DNA from: Microcebus murinus
Taxonomy: Eukaryota > Chordata > Mammalia > Primates > Cheirogaleidae
DNA: 64,000 nt
Reading direction: 5' to 3'
NCBI RefSeq assembly: GCF_040939455.1
Contig: NC_134108.1
Coordinates: 81,388,001 to 81,452,000 of the forward strand
Part shown: positions 47,108 through 58,990 of the stretch, in pieces
Layout: every line of letters starts with the position of its first letter
How positions within the stretch are numbered: position 1 is the first letter of the stretch
The notes under the pieces: model-generated
Databases searched by the model: none
What the model was told of the DNA's origin: nothing
Seen by the model: the letters and a program-made list of their open reading frames with translations, nothing else
Translations under genes and position numbers: made by a program

Positions 47108-47889
47108 CTTTCAAGAAAAAGCAAAGAGAGGAGGTTAGAGGAGTACCGTTGTGATTGTCAGATGTGGAGTAAGTGCTTGTTCTCTTCCTAACCATGGAAT
47201 TTATCTACCAGCATCCAAGAGACAATTCTGAGTTCTGAATCCAGTTAGGCTATATGCATAATAGTATGTTTTTCAGCACTTCACAATGCTTTTATGTCTT
47301 AGAGAAATCCATAATATTTCCTTATGGTATTTTAAATAATGTGAAACAAAGTTAATTATTTTTCAAGGAAAGAAACACCCAGAGAAGAAAAAAATTATAA
47401 TTTTGTTCTGGGATACCAAAAAATATAAATTTTTGTGATCCCAAAGGCATCAGATTATTTAACTCAGACAATAATCTAGACTCATTTCATTTCAGACACT
47501 TCTTTCTTTCTTTTTTTTGGGTGGGGGGAGTCAATAGTCATGTGAAGAAAAAAGAGTCTGTCAGCTGTTTCCAGCATTTATATTGCTGCTTAGATGATTG
47601 GCTGTGGACAAAGAAAGCATTCTTGTAGATGCGGTGATAGCGGCAGCTTAGAAATATCTAAAATGCTCTGGTCAAAAGTCTTGAAGAGGGATTTGTATGT
47701 GACATATAAAGAGTATTTTCAGAAAATGCAATTTGAGAGATAAATCTTGCAGAAAGGACTTATATCACTAATATTTCAGAGAGTCCCAGCATTGTGTTTC
47801 CTGTTAGTGTTTACCAAGATCCTGGAATAACCACATGATTCTTTTCTTCATCTTCATCAATTTATTACCTCTATTATGTATCTTTTTAA

Positions 47890-48268
47890 AATTTAATTTA
47901 GTTTTTTAATTTCAGCATATTATGGGGGTACAAATGTTTAGGTTACAACCATCTGTTTATTTTGAAGCCTCAAATAACAGTCTACCCCAAAGTGCTTCAA
48001 GTGTTGCCTTTCCCTCTCATTCTCCCCTCTGCAGTCAGAGCTTCAAGCGTGTCCATCCCCCAGATGGTGCACATCGCACTCATTATGTAAGTATACACTC
48101 ATTATGTATGTATATACCCATCCCCGCCTCTCCCCTCCCTTCTGCCCGCCGCCCGATGAATGTTATCCCTATATGTATGTTCACTTAAGTGTGGATCAGT
48201 TAATACCAATTTTCTGGTGAGTACATGTGGTGCTTATTTTTCCATTCTTGGGATATACTTCACTTAAA
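47890..48268 (-). mobile_element. L1 3' end, strepsirrhine type, with internal insertion
   Basis: Antisense 3' UTR: cagcatattatgggggtaca, agagcttcaagcgtgtccat, cccccagatggtgcacatcg. Between ggttaca and tgttgcctttccc lies a 52-bp block (47949 to 48000) that is not L1. ACTCATTATGTA is also duplicated locally (48078 and 48104). Confidence 0.85.
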
Positions 48269-48499
48269 CATAGCCCCCAGAAGGTAGGTAATGCTGATTT
48301 TTTCCCCCCCGACTTCAAGAGTATTTTTTCAAGATGATGTTTGCCATTATATTTCTGGGCATATATCTTTCTTGCCTATCTGTCCATTTTTTAACTTTGA
48401 GAAAAATAAATACAGAAAACATAAAGTGGAACACACCAAATCTTCATGTACCAGGCACCCAAAATGAAAGAAATGAAAATATTTAGTCAAAGAAGAAAT

Positions 48500-48870
48500 C
48501 CCCACCAATTTCTGCTCTATTCCTACTCCAGAGGGAGCCATTCTCATGAATTTAGCATTTATCTTTTCAGTCCTTACTTTTGTACTTTTACTGCATATGT
48601 GGAATCATAAGCAAGATATTGTTTTGGACATTTAAAGCAAATTCCATAAATATTTTATTTTGTGTATAATATTCTGTGACTTGCTTTTTTCACTGAGTGT
48701 TGTTTTTAATATGCATCCCTCTGATACGAGATCTAGTTTGTTCATTGTAATTGCTAGGTAGCATTCTGACGCATTCATGTACCAGGCTTATCGCAGCCCC
48801 ACTGATAGGCACTTGGGTTGTATCTGGCTTTTCTCCATTATAAACAGCGCTGCAATGAACATCTCAAATC
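48500..48870. repeat. Old L1-derived sequence (L1M type)
   Basis: Words such as actgataggcacttgggttg, ttctccattataaacagcgc and tgcaatgaacatct match the common ancient L1 3' region. Boundaries are loose. Confidence 0.6.
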
Positions 48871-49149
48871 CTGTCCCCTTGTGGGGATGTGGCCATCTGT
48901 TTATTTTGAAGCCCCAAACAACAGTCTATCCCAAAGTGCTTCAATTACAAATTTATTACAGTCCTAAAATCTTTGGCTTATTTCTACATTTCTATCCTAA
49001 TCCATATCTAGTGATTCTGTGTGATGGATAGACAAGATCATGTTTTTCTTAATCAATCTTCTAGATTTGTGGAATGTTTGGTAAGTTTAATCTTGATTTT
49101 ATTAAATTTTTAAAACCTCATGTGATATTGTAAAATATATATTTGTTCT

Positions 49150-49935
49150 TCATCCCAGTTTCCTGGCACACAATTCCTAAAATCCTTAGAATTTCCAAAG
49201 TAGGGGGTTGTCTTTTTGTATGCTACTGAGTTGATTGGTGGCTGGGGGTCTTTAGGTGGCCTCAGGATGGGGCTGGTCAAAAGAAAGACCCAGGCTGGAT
49301 TAGAGGGTTGGGACTTTTCAGCCCCAGCCCCCAACCTCTGGGGAGCAGAGAGGGGTTGAAGGTTAAGTTGGTCACCAATGATTTCATCAATCATGCTTAC
49401 ATGGTGGAGCTTCCATAAAAACCCAGAAAGACTGGATTTGGAGAGGTTCCAGATAGCTGAACACATGGAGGTTTCTGGAGGGTGGTGCACCCAGAGAGGG
49501 CATGGAAGCTCTGCACCCCTTCCTCTATACCTTGCCCTGTGCATCACTTCATTTGTATCCTTTGTAATATCCTTTATAATAAATGGATAGACATGTTTCC
49601 CTGAGTTCTGTGAGCTGTTCCAGGAAATTATTCAAAGCCAAGGAAGGGGTGGTGGGAACCCTAATTTATAGCCAGTTGTCAGAAGCACAGGTAAAGCAAC
49701 CTGAAGTTTATGATTGGCATTTAGAGTGGGTGGCCGGGGGAGTCTTGTGGGACTGAGCCATCAACCTGTGGGACCTGATGCTACCTCCAGGTAGACAGTG
49801 TCAGAATTGAGTTGGATTAGAGGATACCCAGCTTTTGTTTGCTGCAGAATTGCTTGCTTGCTTGGTGTGTGGGGAAAAAACTCCCATGCATTTGGTCACA
49901 GAAGTATTTTGTGTTATGAGAGTAGATAGTAGGAA
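49150..49935 (+). repeat. LTR-like interspersed repeat, copy 2
   Basis: Same family and orientation as 34960 to 35800. Better preserved: cttccataaaaacccagaaa, tatcctttataataaatgga, ccctgagttctgtgagctgt, gtcttgtgggactgagccat, ggtagacagtgtcagaattg, ttggtgtgtggggaaaaaac. Confidence 0.65.
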
Positions 49936-50232
49936 AAACTGATCACTTCAGAGCTAATTTTTATACTATCCGGCTTTTAGCCAGTAATATTAAGGCTCTG
50001 GGAGAGCCAAGAAACCAAATGGATAAGAAGCCAATTTGCAGACTTCTTAGTGTATGTATTCTAGAACAGCGTTTCCCAAAGTTCAGACATTGGTACACCA
50101 AATGCATAATTTTGCTATGTCCATATACCACCTGTATATTCATAGCTTATTTCTTTCTCTAAATTCACTCATATTGTAATTTTACATTAGATTTAAATTA
50201 ATTTAAATCTCAAATTAAATTTAAATTAATTA

Positions 50233-50342
50233 CAGATGATATGCACCTGTAATCCCAGCTCCCCAGGAGACCAAGGCAAAAAGATTGCTTTAGCTCCGGA
50301 GTTTCAGACCAGCCTGGCAGCATGACACCTCCTCACACAAAA
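50233..50342 (+). mobile_element. 7SL-derived monomer (old Alu monomer)
   Basis: atgcacctgtaatcccagct, ccaggagaccaaggcaaaaa, gtttcagaccagcctggcag, short A-run. Flanks aaatttaaattaatta (50217 to 50232) and aaatttaaattattta (50343 to 50358) differ at one base. Confidence 0.75.
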
Positions 50343-51825
50343 AAATTTAAATTATTTATTATGTCCTTTGAAGTAGTATCCATGAAATTTAAAATTTAGT
50401 GTGCTGGATATTTGATTTCTTTCCCTAATACAGAGTAAAATACATAAACATTGCTTTTTCTAGTATCTAAACATCTAGTGTAGCATCAGTTTTATACTTG
50501 CCACACCGTAGGAAAAGCCATTTTGTTCCCCTACAGATGATAGTAAATTATATTCAAAGTGAGGAGAGGGAAAAGTGGGTGAATACATTTAAAGGACCAA
50601 TTTTTGTTGGTTTGAAATAATCAATTGGCCTTGCATGAACACTGGGTGTACAGAGTGACCTTACTGTTACCCAGCCAGTAGGTGCTAAAGTCCCCAGTGC
50701 ATAGATGTGAAGGAAAAATATGCCTAGCAATTAGGCTCACCCAATAAAATAAAAGTAGAAAGCAGGGAAAGGGTCTAGAAATTGCTTATAAAAATCACAT
50801 CTGACCAACATCAAAGGTGGAAGGAAGGAGAATGTACCTGGAGAAATAAGAGTAATTGCATTCCTAGCTGTTATACATTTGAATTGATGTAAATAGGTCT
50901 CATTGAAATATAGCAGAAGGACCCAATGGTTGTAGTCCATCTCTCTGTGCGGTCCTTGGGTGACATTGAGCTCAGAGTAGATCTTAGGGACCTCTTCCCT
51001 CATATAAAATTCTGCAAACAAAGGAATTTTCTACTTGAATCTTAGACACCCATAGGGTGGCTTTTTATATTTAAAATGGATATTCAGTGATTTATCACTG
51101 CGGATATGAGTTGAAAGACAAGTGACGAATTTACTGAGCATGAGGAAGGGCTGTCCTTCAGTTTGACACTTTCAATGCTATCCCCCAAAGGCCTGGTGCC
51201 TTGAGACTCCATCTTTTTCCCCTAGTCTGCCCCCAAAACACCTGCTATTTTCGCAGTAGTCCTTAGATATTCTGCCACCTTGTTCTACTGTCTTTATAAA
51301 GCAGCAGATCTCCTCCAGCAACTTGAAAATACACTATCCCTCCACCACATCCTGTTGGTCCCAGGCAAGCTACAGAGCAGGGCTCATCCTTGCCATTTAC
51401 TGTTTACAGCAAGTCATGTTCCTTGGTAGTTTTTGTATCTTAGTATTCTTGATACACGATGTGGCTAATAAACCAGGAGTGATTTGTATGTATATTCCAG
51501 TGCTGTCTGTGCTTGTTCTGGAGCTTCATTGTAATGTTCAGTTCCAAATGGTAGGCTGTTTCTGTAATTCTATTTTGCTACTCAGTGCATTGAGAAGTGG
51601 CAGATTATACAGCAATTATAAATCATTTATGTGTTTAATTATACTTCTGGTTAAATCTTTTGTTCTACAGCACACATTGAGTCCCTTCTGTGTCAAAATT
51701 ATGGTGGGAGATGCAAACACGAGCAAGACCAGGTGCGAAGAATGGTAACAATTAATACCAAAAGTGCCAAAGGAGAGCTCGTGAGAGGAAAGAAAGTTTG
51801 ATATGGGTGAATGGAATAGGACACA

Positions 51826-52040
51826 TATTTAGTGAGGCTTCATATGCGTCAGGTATTGTGCTCTTGGGTAAGTTCATATCATTTGATTTTAATCCTCCCA
51901 TCAATTCTGTGTGTAGACACAATTATGCCCATGGTACAAGTGAGGAAACTGATGCTTAGAGAAATTAAGTGGCTTTTCCAAGCTGACCTAGCTGATAATG
52001 CCACACTCAACATTTTGTCCCAAAGCCCATGCTCTTTCTA
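51826..52040 (-). repeat. MIR SINE
   Basis: Reverse-complement MIR: gtcaggtattgtgctcttgg, aagtgaggaaactgatgctt, agagaaattaagtggctttt, cccaaagcccatgctctttc. Confidence 0.75.
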
Positions 52041-52045
52041 CCACT

Positions 52046-52203
52046 CAGTGGTTCTCAACCCTGAATGCATGTTAGAATCATCTGAAACGCTTTTAAATAA
52101 TAGATATATGGTCCCTGCCCTCAAATCAGAGTCTCTATGGGTAGGACCTGAGCACAGGTATTTTCTAAAAGCTCTCTGGATAATTCCAACATGTAGCCAG
52201 AAC
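52046..52203. mobile_element. MER5A-like hAT-Charlie MITE
   Basis: cagtggttctcaaccctgaa at the left end, then gttagaatcatctgaaacgc, gtattttctaaaagctctct, ggataattccaacatgtagc. Length (about 158 bp) and word order fit MER5A. Confidence 0.8.
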
Positions 52204-53986
52204 TAATGGGGTCCATCACAGGTGCAAGCAAAGGTCTGTGAAAGCAGCTTGAAGGAGCTTTAAATTTTCACCATGGTGATCCATGAACAACATTATAATT
52301 TTTAAAACTAATGCATTTATTCAATTCAGATACTAAGTGGATGTGTATAGGTAGAGCTGATTTCAGTCTTCTAGCAACTGCTATGCTCATGTTAAGTTAA
52401 TTTTATGCACTATTTATTGGCAGAGTCTTTCCCCTGCTAATTATAATTTTTAAAAATCTTTTCGTATTTACATTTAGATCAGGTACTGTATCAAGTTTTT
52501 TGTAGACTCTTCTAGGTTATTTATTTGGGTGAGAGGAGGGAACAGTGATGCCACTGGCTTTTTCTAATTCCACTTAAGATTCTGAAGCAATTAGAAAAGA
52601 TTTTGAGCGATAGAGAAGGTCCTTAGAGTTTGAAATACACCTGTTTTACAGAATCAAATTTCTCATCAGTGAGGTCTTAAGAATTCCTAAGTAACATGTG
52701 TTTCCTAATGAACACAGCAAAACAGAAGCCAGCTGTTTTTTTTCTCAAGAAATGAATCATCATTTAAATGCTTTAAAAGTGTCACATCTCTCTTCTTTGC
52801 TCAGCTGTCCTGTGTGACAAGCTTTGTGGCTTTCTTTTTCTTTTTTTTTTCTTCTCTCTTTAGCCTGCATGTGTCCAGTAGTAATTGCTTAAAATGTAAT
52901 GTGTTTGCGATGGTGGTGTATGGTGTCTGTGAGCTATTGGGTTACAGGAAATAATGCTAATGTACTAGCAGTAAAATCTAAGACACATAAATGACTCATC
53001 ATTGCTAGATAATCAATTTTGGGGTGTCTTTCTCAGAATGTTGAGGTTTTATTTATTTCTTTTGCAGAAAATGTCAATCATCAATTTCTAAGAAGCTCCT
53101 AGTTTCTTTAGAGACTATCTTTAGCAGTATTTTCTGGTGATGGATGTGTGATTTTTTTTGAATAGATCAGTTGCACTGATTTATAAGGTGCAGAAGTCAT
53201 ATTTTCGTGGATTCATGTCAAAATATCCTGCCCTCCATCAACAGAAATTTTACTGGGTGAATGAATGAAGGTAGCACGCACAGGCCACATTTTCTCAAAG
53301 TATCTTCAAACCTACTCATCTCTGTCTATAGATTTAATATACATTGGTTTTTTTTTTTTCATTTTCTGACAATGACACATTCACACTGAATCTAAGGTCA
53401 TTACAATTTCAGAATCAAACAGAAGTGAAACATCTTTTTTGAGTGGGCAAATGGATCTGTCATCTTCACAGCTAATATAATTAAATCTGTTAATGGTGAC
53501 AGCAAGAGTGCAATGGAAATTCATGTTTTAATTTTAAAACTTTCAAAATCATTATTTGGTTGAACCACTACATTCTAAAACCCCACCAAAAAAGGCTCCC
53601 ATGACAGCCTGTGTTTTGGTACTTAAAAGGCACAAAATAGTGAGCCAGAGGCATTGTACCAAGGGGGTCTTCAGACTGTCTTTGCCAAGTTCACAATTCA
53701 TGAAACATCTAATTATAAAGCAAATCTGCGTCCTAATTTCATTTACCTTATTAGAGCTATTTCTCCGTGATATGTTCCCTTCCTTGTGGCCAATTGCTAC
53801 TCAGCAGTCTTCACTGCAGCCAATTCTCCTGCCCCGTCAGGAGGCAGGTGGGGGTCCGGCCGCTGCAGGCTGGACAGCCTCCTGGGGACAGAACCCAACT
53901 GCCACAGTGGGACTGCCCTTGACCTGAGAATGTGTGAATCAGTATAAAACACTGCGCCCTTTTATTCACTTTGAAAATCTGATTAC

Positions 53987-54028
53987 CTTTTCTCCTTTCG
54001 GACCCCCAGCTCCATATTCACCGTTTCC
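53987..54028 (-). CDS. COL19A1: COL19A1 exon w2 (42 bp)
   Basis: Encodes GNGEYGAGGPKGEK. It completes the interruption begun in w1 and re-enters Gly-X-Y at GGPKGEK. Acceptor is ...cctag and donor is gtaatc. This is among the more diverged exons against human (recalled as GNDEHEAGGLKGDK), as expected for a non-helical linker. It is flanked by introns of 8.6 kb and 6.9 kb. Confidence 0.9.
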
Positions 54029-55449
54029 CTAGGTAAAGATAAAAACAAATAAAAATATAACAACAACAAAAATGTCCTCTTATCTTTAATGCATTCAATC
54101 TTTGACAACGTAAGTAGTCGGAAGGGAGTACTCTTTTCCACAGCTTTTTGTGGATACTAGGTCACTTTTACATATATCGTTGTCTTTCTCACCTTTTGTT
54201 AAATATTCCTATTACCCAGTACATATGTTATTAAATAACTCCAACTTTGGAGACCCCATCTATCTTCATGACTTTCCCCAGGAAATTGCTCCTAGAGAAA
54301 CGTCATACCTCTGGGGCCAAATTGTCGCACTTCACACACACATTTGGCAACCTCAGTTGGCCTCTCCATATATCTGTCTGAGCTTCTCCGGTCTCTTGCT
54401 CTTCCTACTCTCAAATCTCCTTTATTGTTCTCAGACTACTAAGTTGGATTCCACTTTCCCTGGGCAGATGGCCTTGCCTGTTACTAAACTGAAAAATACA
54501 AGTTCGCAGGGCACCGCTTCAAATTCCTACCACTCAGCCTACAAACCCACGTGCATGAACTCTTGGCTGTAGTTGATGAACTGTCCCTATGTGAGTCCTC
54601 TGAATCCCATACCCTCCACCTTGTTAGGAGGTTTGCCTTATTAATGTTACCTATTGCCATTAGGTGAAATTGGTCAATTTGGAAAAATTAAGCAAAATGT
54701 AGCTAAAATTGGCCAATTTCGTTCACAGCTCTCTCTCTCTCTCTCTGTCTGCCTACCTACCTATTCTACCTTCTTCAAACTTAACACAAACAAATCATGC
54801 AGTTACCTGGGCACACTTTTCCCTCAAGCTACTCTCTCTCCTCCCATTTCTGGACAATTTTCCCAAAGGGGCAGCTTAATGCTTTCTGTGTCCACTGACC
54901 AAGACAGGCTTAAAGTTTTCCTGGGCTGGAATAAACTGTAGGCACGCTTGTTCCTGACTCCAGGCCCTGACCTCCTTTTTCTTGGATCATTTACTTTAGA
55001 AAACCTGTATTTGTAAATTCTTTCTCTAGCCCTTTGAGATGTAAATCTTTTAAAAAGCCTCTTGTTGGTTTTTATAAACCAGGAATGTCTTTCTCCAGGA
55101 TCTGGAGCCATCCCTTTAAAATGTAAACATTAAGAAAGATAAAGCCCCTATCTCCCGGGCTCTACCAGAGGGTAGGAGCCTAACTTCAGCCTGTACCAAG
55201 TGGGAAACCTTCTTCCTGTCACAAAGATACAAGAAAGTTTACTTTTCCTTTGAGTAAAGCCAACTAGCAAACATAAATAGGTTGTGTTCTCTGTCTCACT
55301 TCAATAGTTAATTCTCCTGCCCTTTGTTTCAGTGGGGTTGAGTTCAGAATGAGTCTGGCCTCTCTCTTCTATTGGAATAGTCTTTGGATAATGTCTTCCT
55401 CACCTGTTTAACTTTGTCAGGTGCAATTTTTGCTTTGACACCACATATT

Positions 55450-56850
55450 CATCTTCCATGTGCTTCTAAGTTCACAGTGATTTGGCACTGGCCCCAGCCA
55501 CTCCACTGATTTGGCTCTCTGATATTATTAATGATATCTTTGTTGCTTAGTCTAATGGACTCTTCATTAATTGACCTCTTGGCTACACTTGCCCCTCTTG
55601 GCTCATATGATACCTCACTCTCTTGGTTTCTCCTATCTCTCCAACCTCTCCTCTTCCTCATTTATCTGTTAAAAGGTGGCTGCTTTGGGACTCTGTCCAA
55701 GCTTTTGTGACTCAACACTTTCTCCCAGGCACTCTTATCTACCCATCTAGCTTAGGTAATATTTACACAAAGACAGGCTAATTTATATATCCAGCATACA
55801 CCTCCCCTCTGAGGTGTAGACCCATATATTTTATTTTCTATTTGATATATTCCCTTGTAAATTCTAGGATCAATTCATATTTAACAAGTTCAAAACAGAA
55901 CTATAAAAAAAAACACAACAAGGACACACACATATGAGAGCAAAAAAAATATGAGAGTTACATCATACTGTTAACATTGTTTAGTCAAAAAGTGGGAGGA
56001 TGATAATTAATTTCTTCCTAATGTATCTCTTCAGGTAGTCTTCATAAAATGAGCAGTAATTCCATTGCAATTGGAAAAAAATCAATGAAAAAAAGAAAAT
56101 CTGAACTCTTCCTCCCCCTTTTAGAGAACTCTTCCTCTTTCAGTTGGGGGCATTCTTAACACCACTCTCCTCCTTGGTCCTCGTGTACAGTCAGTCATCT
56201 AGTCTGGTTGACTCAAGCCCCCCAAGTCTCTCTGTGTGCTACCTGCCCTCACCCCAGGGAGGCCACCATCATGTCTTGCCAGGATTGTTGCAGTGGCCCT
56301 CTAACCTGCCTTCTACAATCCACTTGCTCCCCTGACACATACATTCTCTACATTGAGTCAGAGATGCCTTTAAAAGATATCCTGATCTCCAGCCTTCAAA
56401 ATCTTACCAAGACATCAAAGTGCCACATGCATGGACTCATTTCCCTCTTGAGCATCATCTTGGCCACTCTTTTCCCTCCAAAGTTCCAGTTGCGATGGTC
56501 TGCTCACAGCTCCTCAAATCAACCAAGTTCCTTCCCATCTAATCCTCCAGATCACCACTCTCTGTCCCCACATCTTGTCTGTCCAGCAACTCGTCAGTTA
56601 TCAGGTCTTAACTATCATATTATAAAATGCCATTCATGGAAGCCTCCCTCAGGTATCCCAGACAGGCTCTCGTGCCAGACCTTCTCACTGGACACTGTAT
56701 TTTTCCTTCAAAATACTAACATTTTTGTGTTTGTTTTAAAAAATTTTGCACTAAAATTTAAGTTCCAGAATAACCTGGAATTGAATTCCCCATGCCTAGC
56801 ATAGTACCTAATATATAGAAAGCATTCAGTAAATATTTGTTGAGTGAACA
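55450..56850 (+). repeat. L2 LINE, long 3' part
   Basis: L2 ORF2 3' portion with frames broken, then the tail gcatagtacctaatatatag and agtaaatatttgttgagtga. The 198-codon frame at 56208 to 56804 lies within this fossil and is not a gene: it has no L2-like or other recognised protein and a composition typical of the pyrimidine-rich strand. Confidence 0.75.
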
Positions 56851-58576
56851 AGCCAATAATTCTAGTTCATGTGCTTTTCCCATTAAAGTTGTTTTTCTGA
56901 CCAAAAATACATGTGTTGGTAGAAAAACTAAGAAGTACACAAACATTTAAACAACAAAAATATTCAGAGGCACCCATTCAGATCATTATTACCATAGTTC
57001 GATATTTTAAATGTACCTTCCGTATTATTAGTGCTATTCCAATAAAAAATCAGTAGTTTATAAATGATGTTATTATTGGTCTTGTGATAGATATCCTCTC
57101 ATTTTTTATGTTAACTTGTTTCATGATACCTAAATTGAAAATAAAAATTGTGTTTTCAAAAATCCTGAGTTATAAATTATTATCACAAACACTATTTGAA
57201 AATGAAGTATGAAACTAAGACACATACACACATCCATAAAGAATCAGTAGTTACAAAATAGTGGGTTGCTTGGATGCAATCTGTATAGAAATATACATTT
57301 TAGAGATTTCCTGAAAACACTAGTCATTTGGGCATGATGTCAACCAGTGTGCACAGAACATTGCATCTCTTCCTGGCTGTGCTTATTTTAGGATGTTTTG
57401 AGGAAAGCTAGAACATGCTTTGGTCTATGATATGACTTGCCCAGAAATGGTCTTTGTCTTGGGAGGCTTTGTGCTCTTGGATCACAGAGCAGAAGAACAC
57501 CTAAAGTACCTCTGGTGAGAGCATTTTTCAGTGAAGCCCACCTCACCCCTCAACAACATAGAAGGTCTCGGAGATGCTGTGGTTAGAAGAAGAAATGCCT
57601 GTGCAGCACCAAGTCATACTGTTCTATCAACATACATTGCTATTCTAAAATCTTAATTTTTCTGGTGGGCTTTCATATCCAGAAAAATAACAGGGCCATT
57701 TATTGCCTATCAGAGCACCGTATGTTTGCTTCACTCAGCAGTGAGGCCAGCAAATCCATTAATCAAGGACCCTCAGTGGCCACTGGTGCTGTTCTCCACT
57801 CCTGGGTCAACAATACTTGAGGCAGATTTAAACTCGAAATTCCGTAGCATTTAGTCATGGACATGTGAGAGTCTCTTCCTTATTTTCTTCAAGCTAATTA
57901 CACCAGAAAATCACCTGTCTTTACAGAAATAATAAGAGACACCATCTTTGTGTTTCTATTGTGTTTCTTCTGTGTTTCTATTGTGTATTCTTTGTGTTTC
58001 TTCCACTACTAATGCGGAATAGTAGTTCCGTCTCAGATGTATTCTAATTTTAAGAGGTTATTTTGTACCTTGATGCCATGTTAAGGGTTCTTGTAAGCCT
58101 TCCAAATACATAATAGTGGTACAGTTTTTAATGTGTTTCTTCTTACAGGATTGTGGTGTGTGTGTGTGTGGGGGGGTGCTAATCTGCCTGCCCATCTCAA
58201 GAATTTTGGGATGTCAGCATTTATCCTTTGATTTCTGTGAGAAGTGGTGAATGAAACTTTGGAATCTATAGTCAGGGAAGTGAAAAGACTTGAGCTATTC
58301 TATTTGTCTTGCAGAGGGTATTCTCTGGAATAAAAGAATGTACCTGAACACATATGGACTACTGAACCATAGGAGATGGCCATATACTATACTTCTTATA
58401 GGCCCTAAAAAGTAAAATATCAGCAATGCTATAGTACAATTAATAAAAGAAACCAAGGATATGAACTCCCTCCCAGGACATGGGGTCATTAAAAATCCCC
58501 CAGTTCAGTCCTTAGGGAACTTGCTGTAATATCCTAGTACGTGCGGGGACATATAATTCAGAAAAACCAAGTTATT

Positions 58577-58990
58577 TGTTATGAGTTGAACTATGATGTC
58601 CCACACCCATTAATACGTAGAAGTCCTAACCCCCAGAATTTCAGAACTGATTTAGCAATAGAGTCATTGCAGGTGGTAATTAGTTAAGAGGAGGACTTAC
58701 TGGAGTAGGGCAGGCTCCTAATCCAATATGACTGTGTCCTTATAAAAAGGGAAATTTGCCACAGAGACACACATACAGGGAGAACACCATGTGAAGATGA
58801 CCCAGGAGCTACCCATAGCTGGGAGGGAAGCCTGGGACACATCCGTCCCCAGCACCTTCAGAGAGAGCATGACCCTGCCCACACCTCCATCGCGACTTCC
58901 GGCCTCCGGAACTGTTAGACAACAGATTTCTGCTGTTTATGCCACTCGGTTTATGATACTTTGTTGTGTAGTCCCAGCAAGTTAAAACAT
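58577..58990 (+). mobile_element. MaLR-like LTR
   Basis: ttatgagttgaactatgatg, agaagtcctaacccccagaa, gcaggtggtaattagttaag, aatatgactgtgtccttata, cttccggcctccggaactgt, tttatgatactttgttgtgt: the ordered blocks of an MLT/MST-type LTR. Confidence 0.6.

Larger units (their letters stand above)
47108..53986. other. COL19A1: Intron w2-w3
   Basis: Holds an antisense L1 3' end with an internal foreign segment (47890 to 48268), old L1 sequence (48500 to 48870), the second LTR-like copy (49150 to 49935), a 7SL-derived monomer (50233 to 50342), a MIR (51826 to 52040) and a MER5A-like element (52046 to 52203). The remainder, including 52.2 to 53.98 kb, is unique or unrecognised. Confidence 0.75.

Noticed and set aside
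49110..49547. 145-codon minus-strand frame
   Set aside because: Falls within the LTR-like repeat copy 2. No protein resemblance.
51323..51748. 141-codon plus-strand frame
   Set aside because: AT-rich intronic sequence without codon bias or known motif, next to a MIR. No supporting signal.
56208..56804. 198-codon open frame, the longest in the window
   Set aside because: Lies entirely inside an L2 fossil, reads through the pyrimidine-rich strand, has no protein motif and no splice context.
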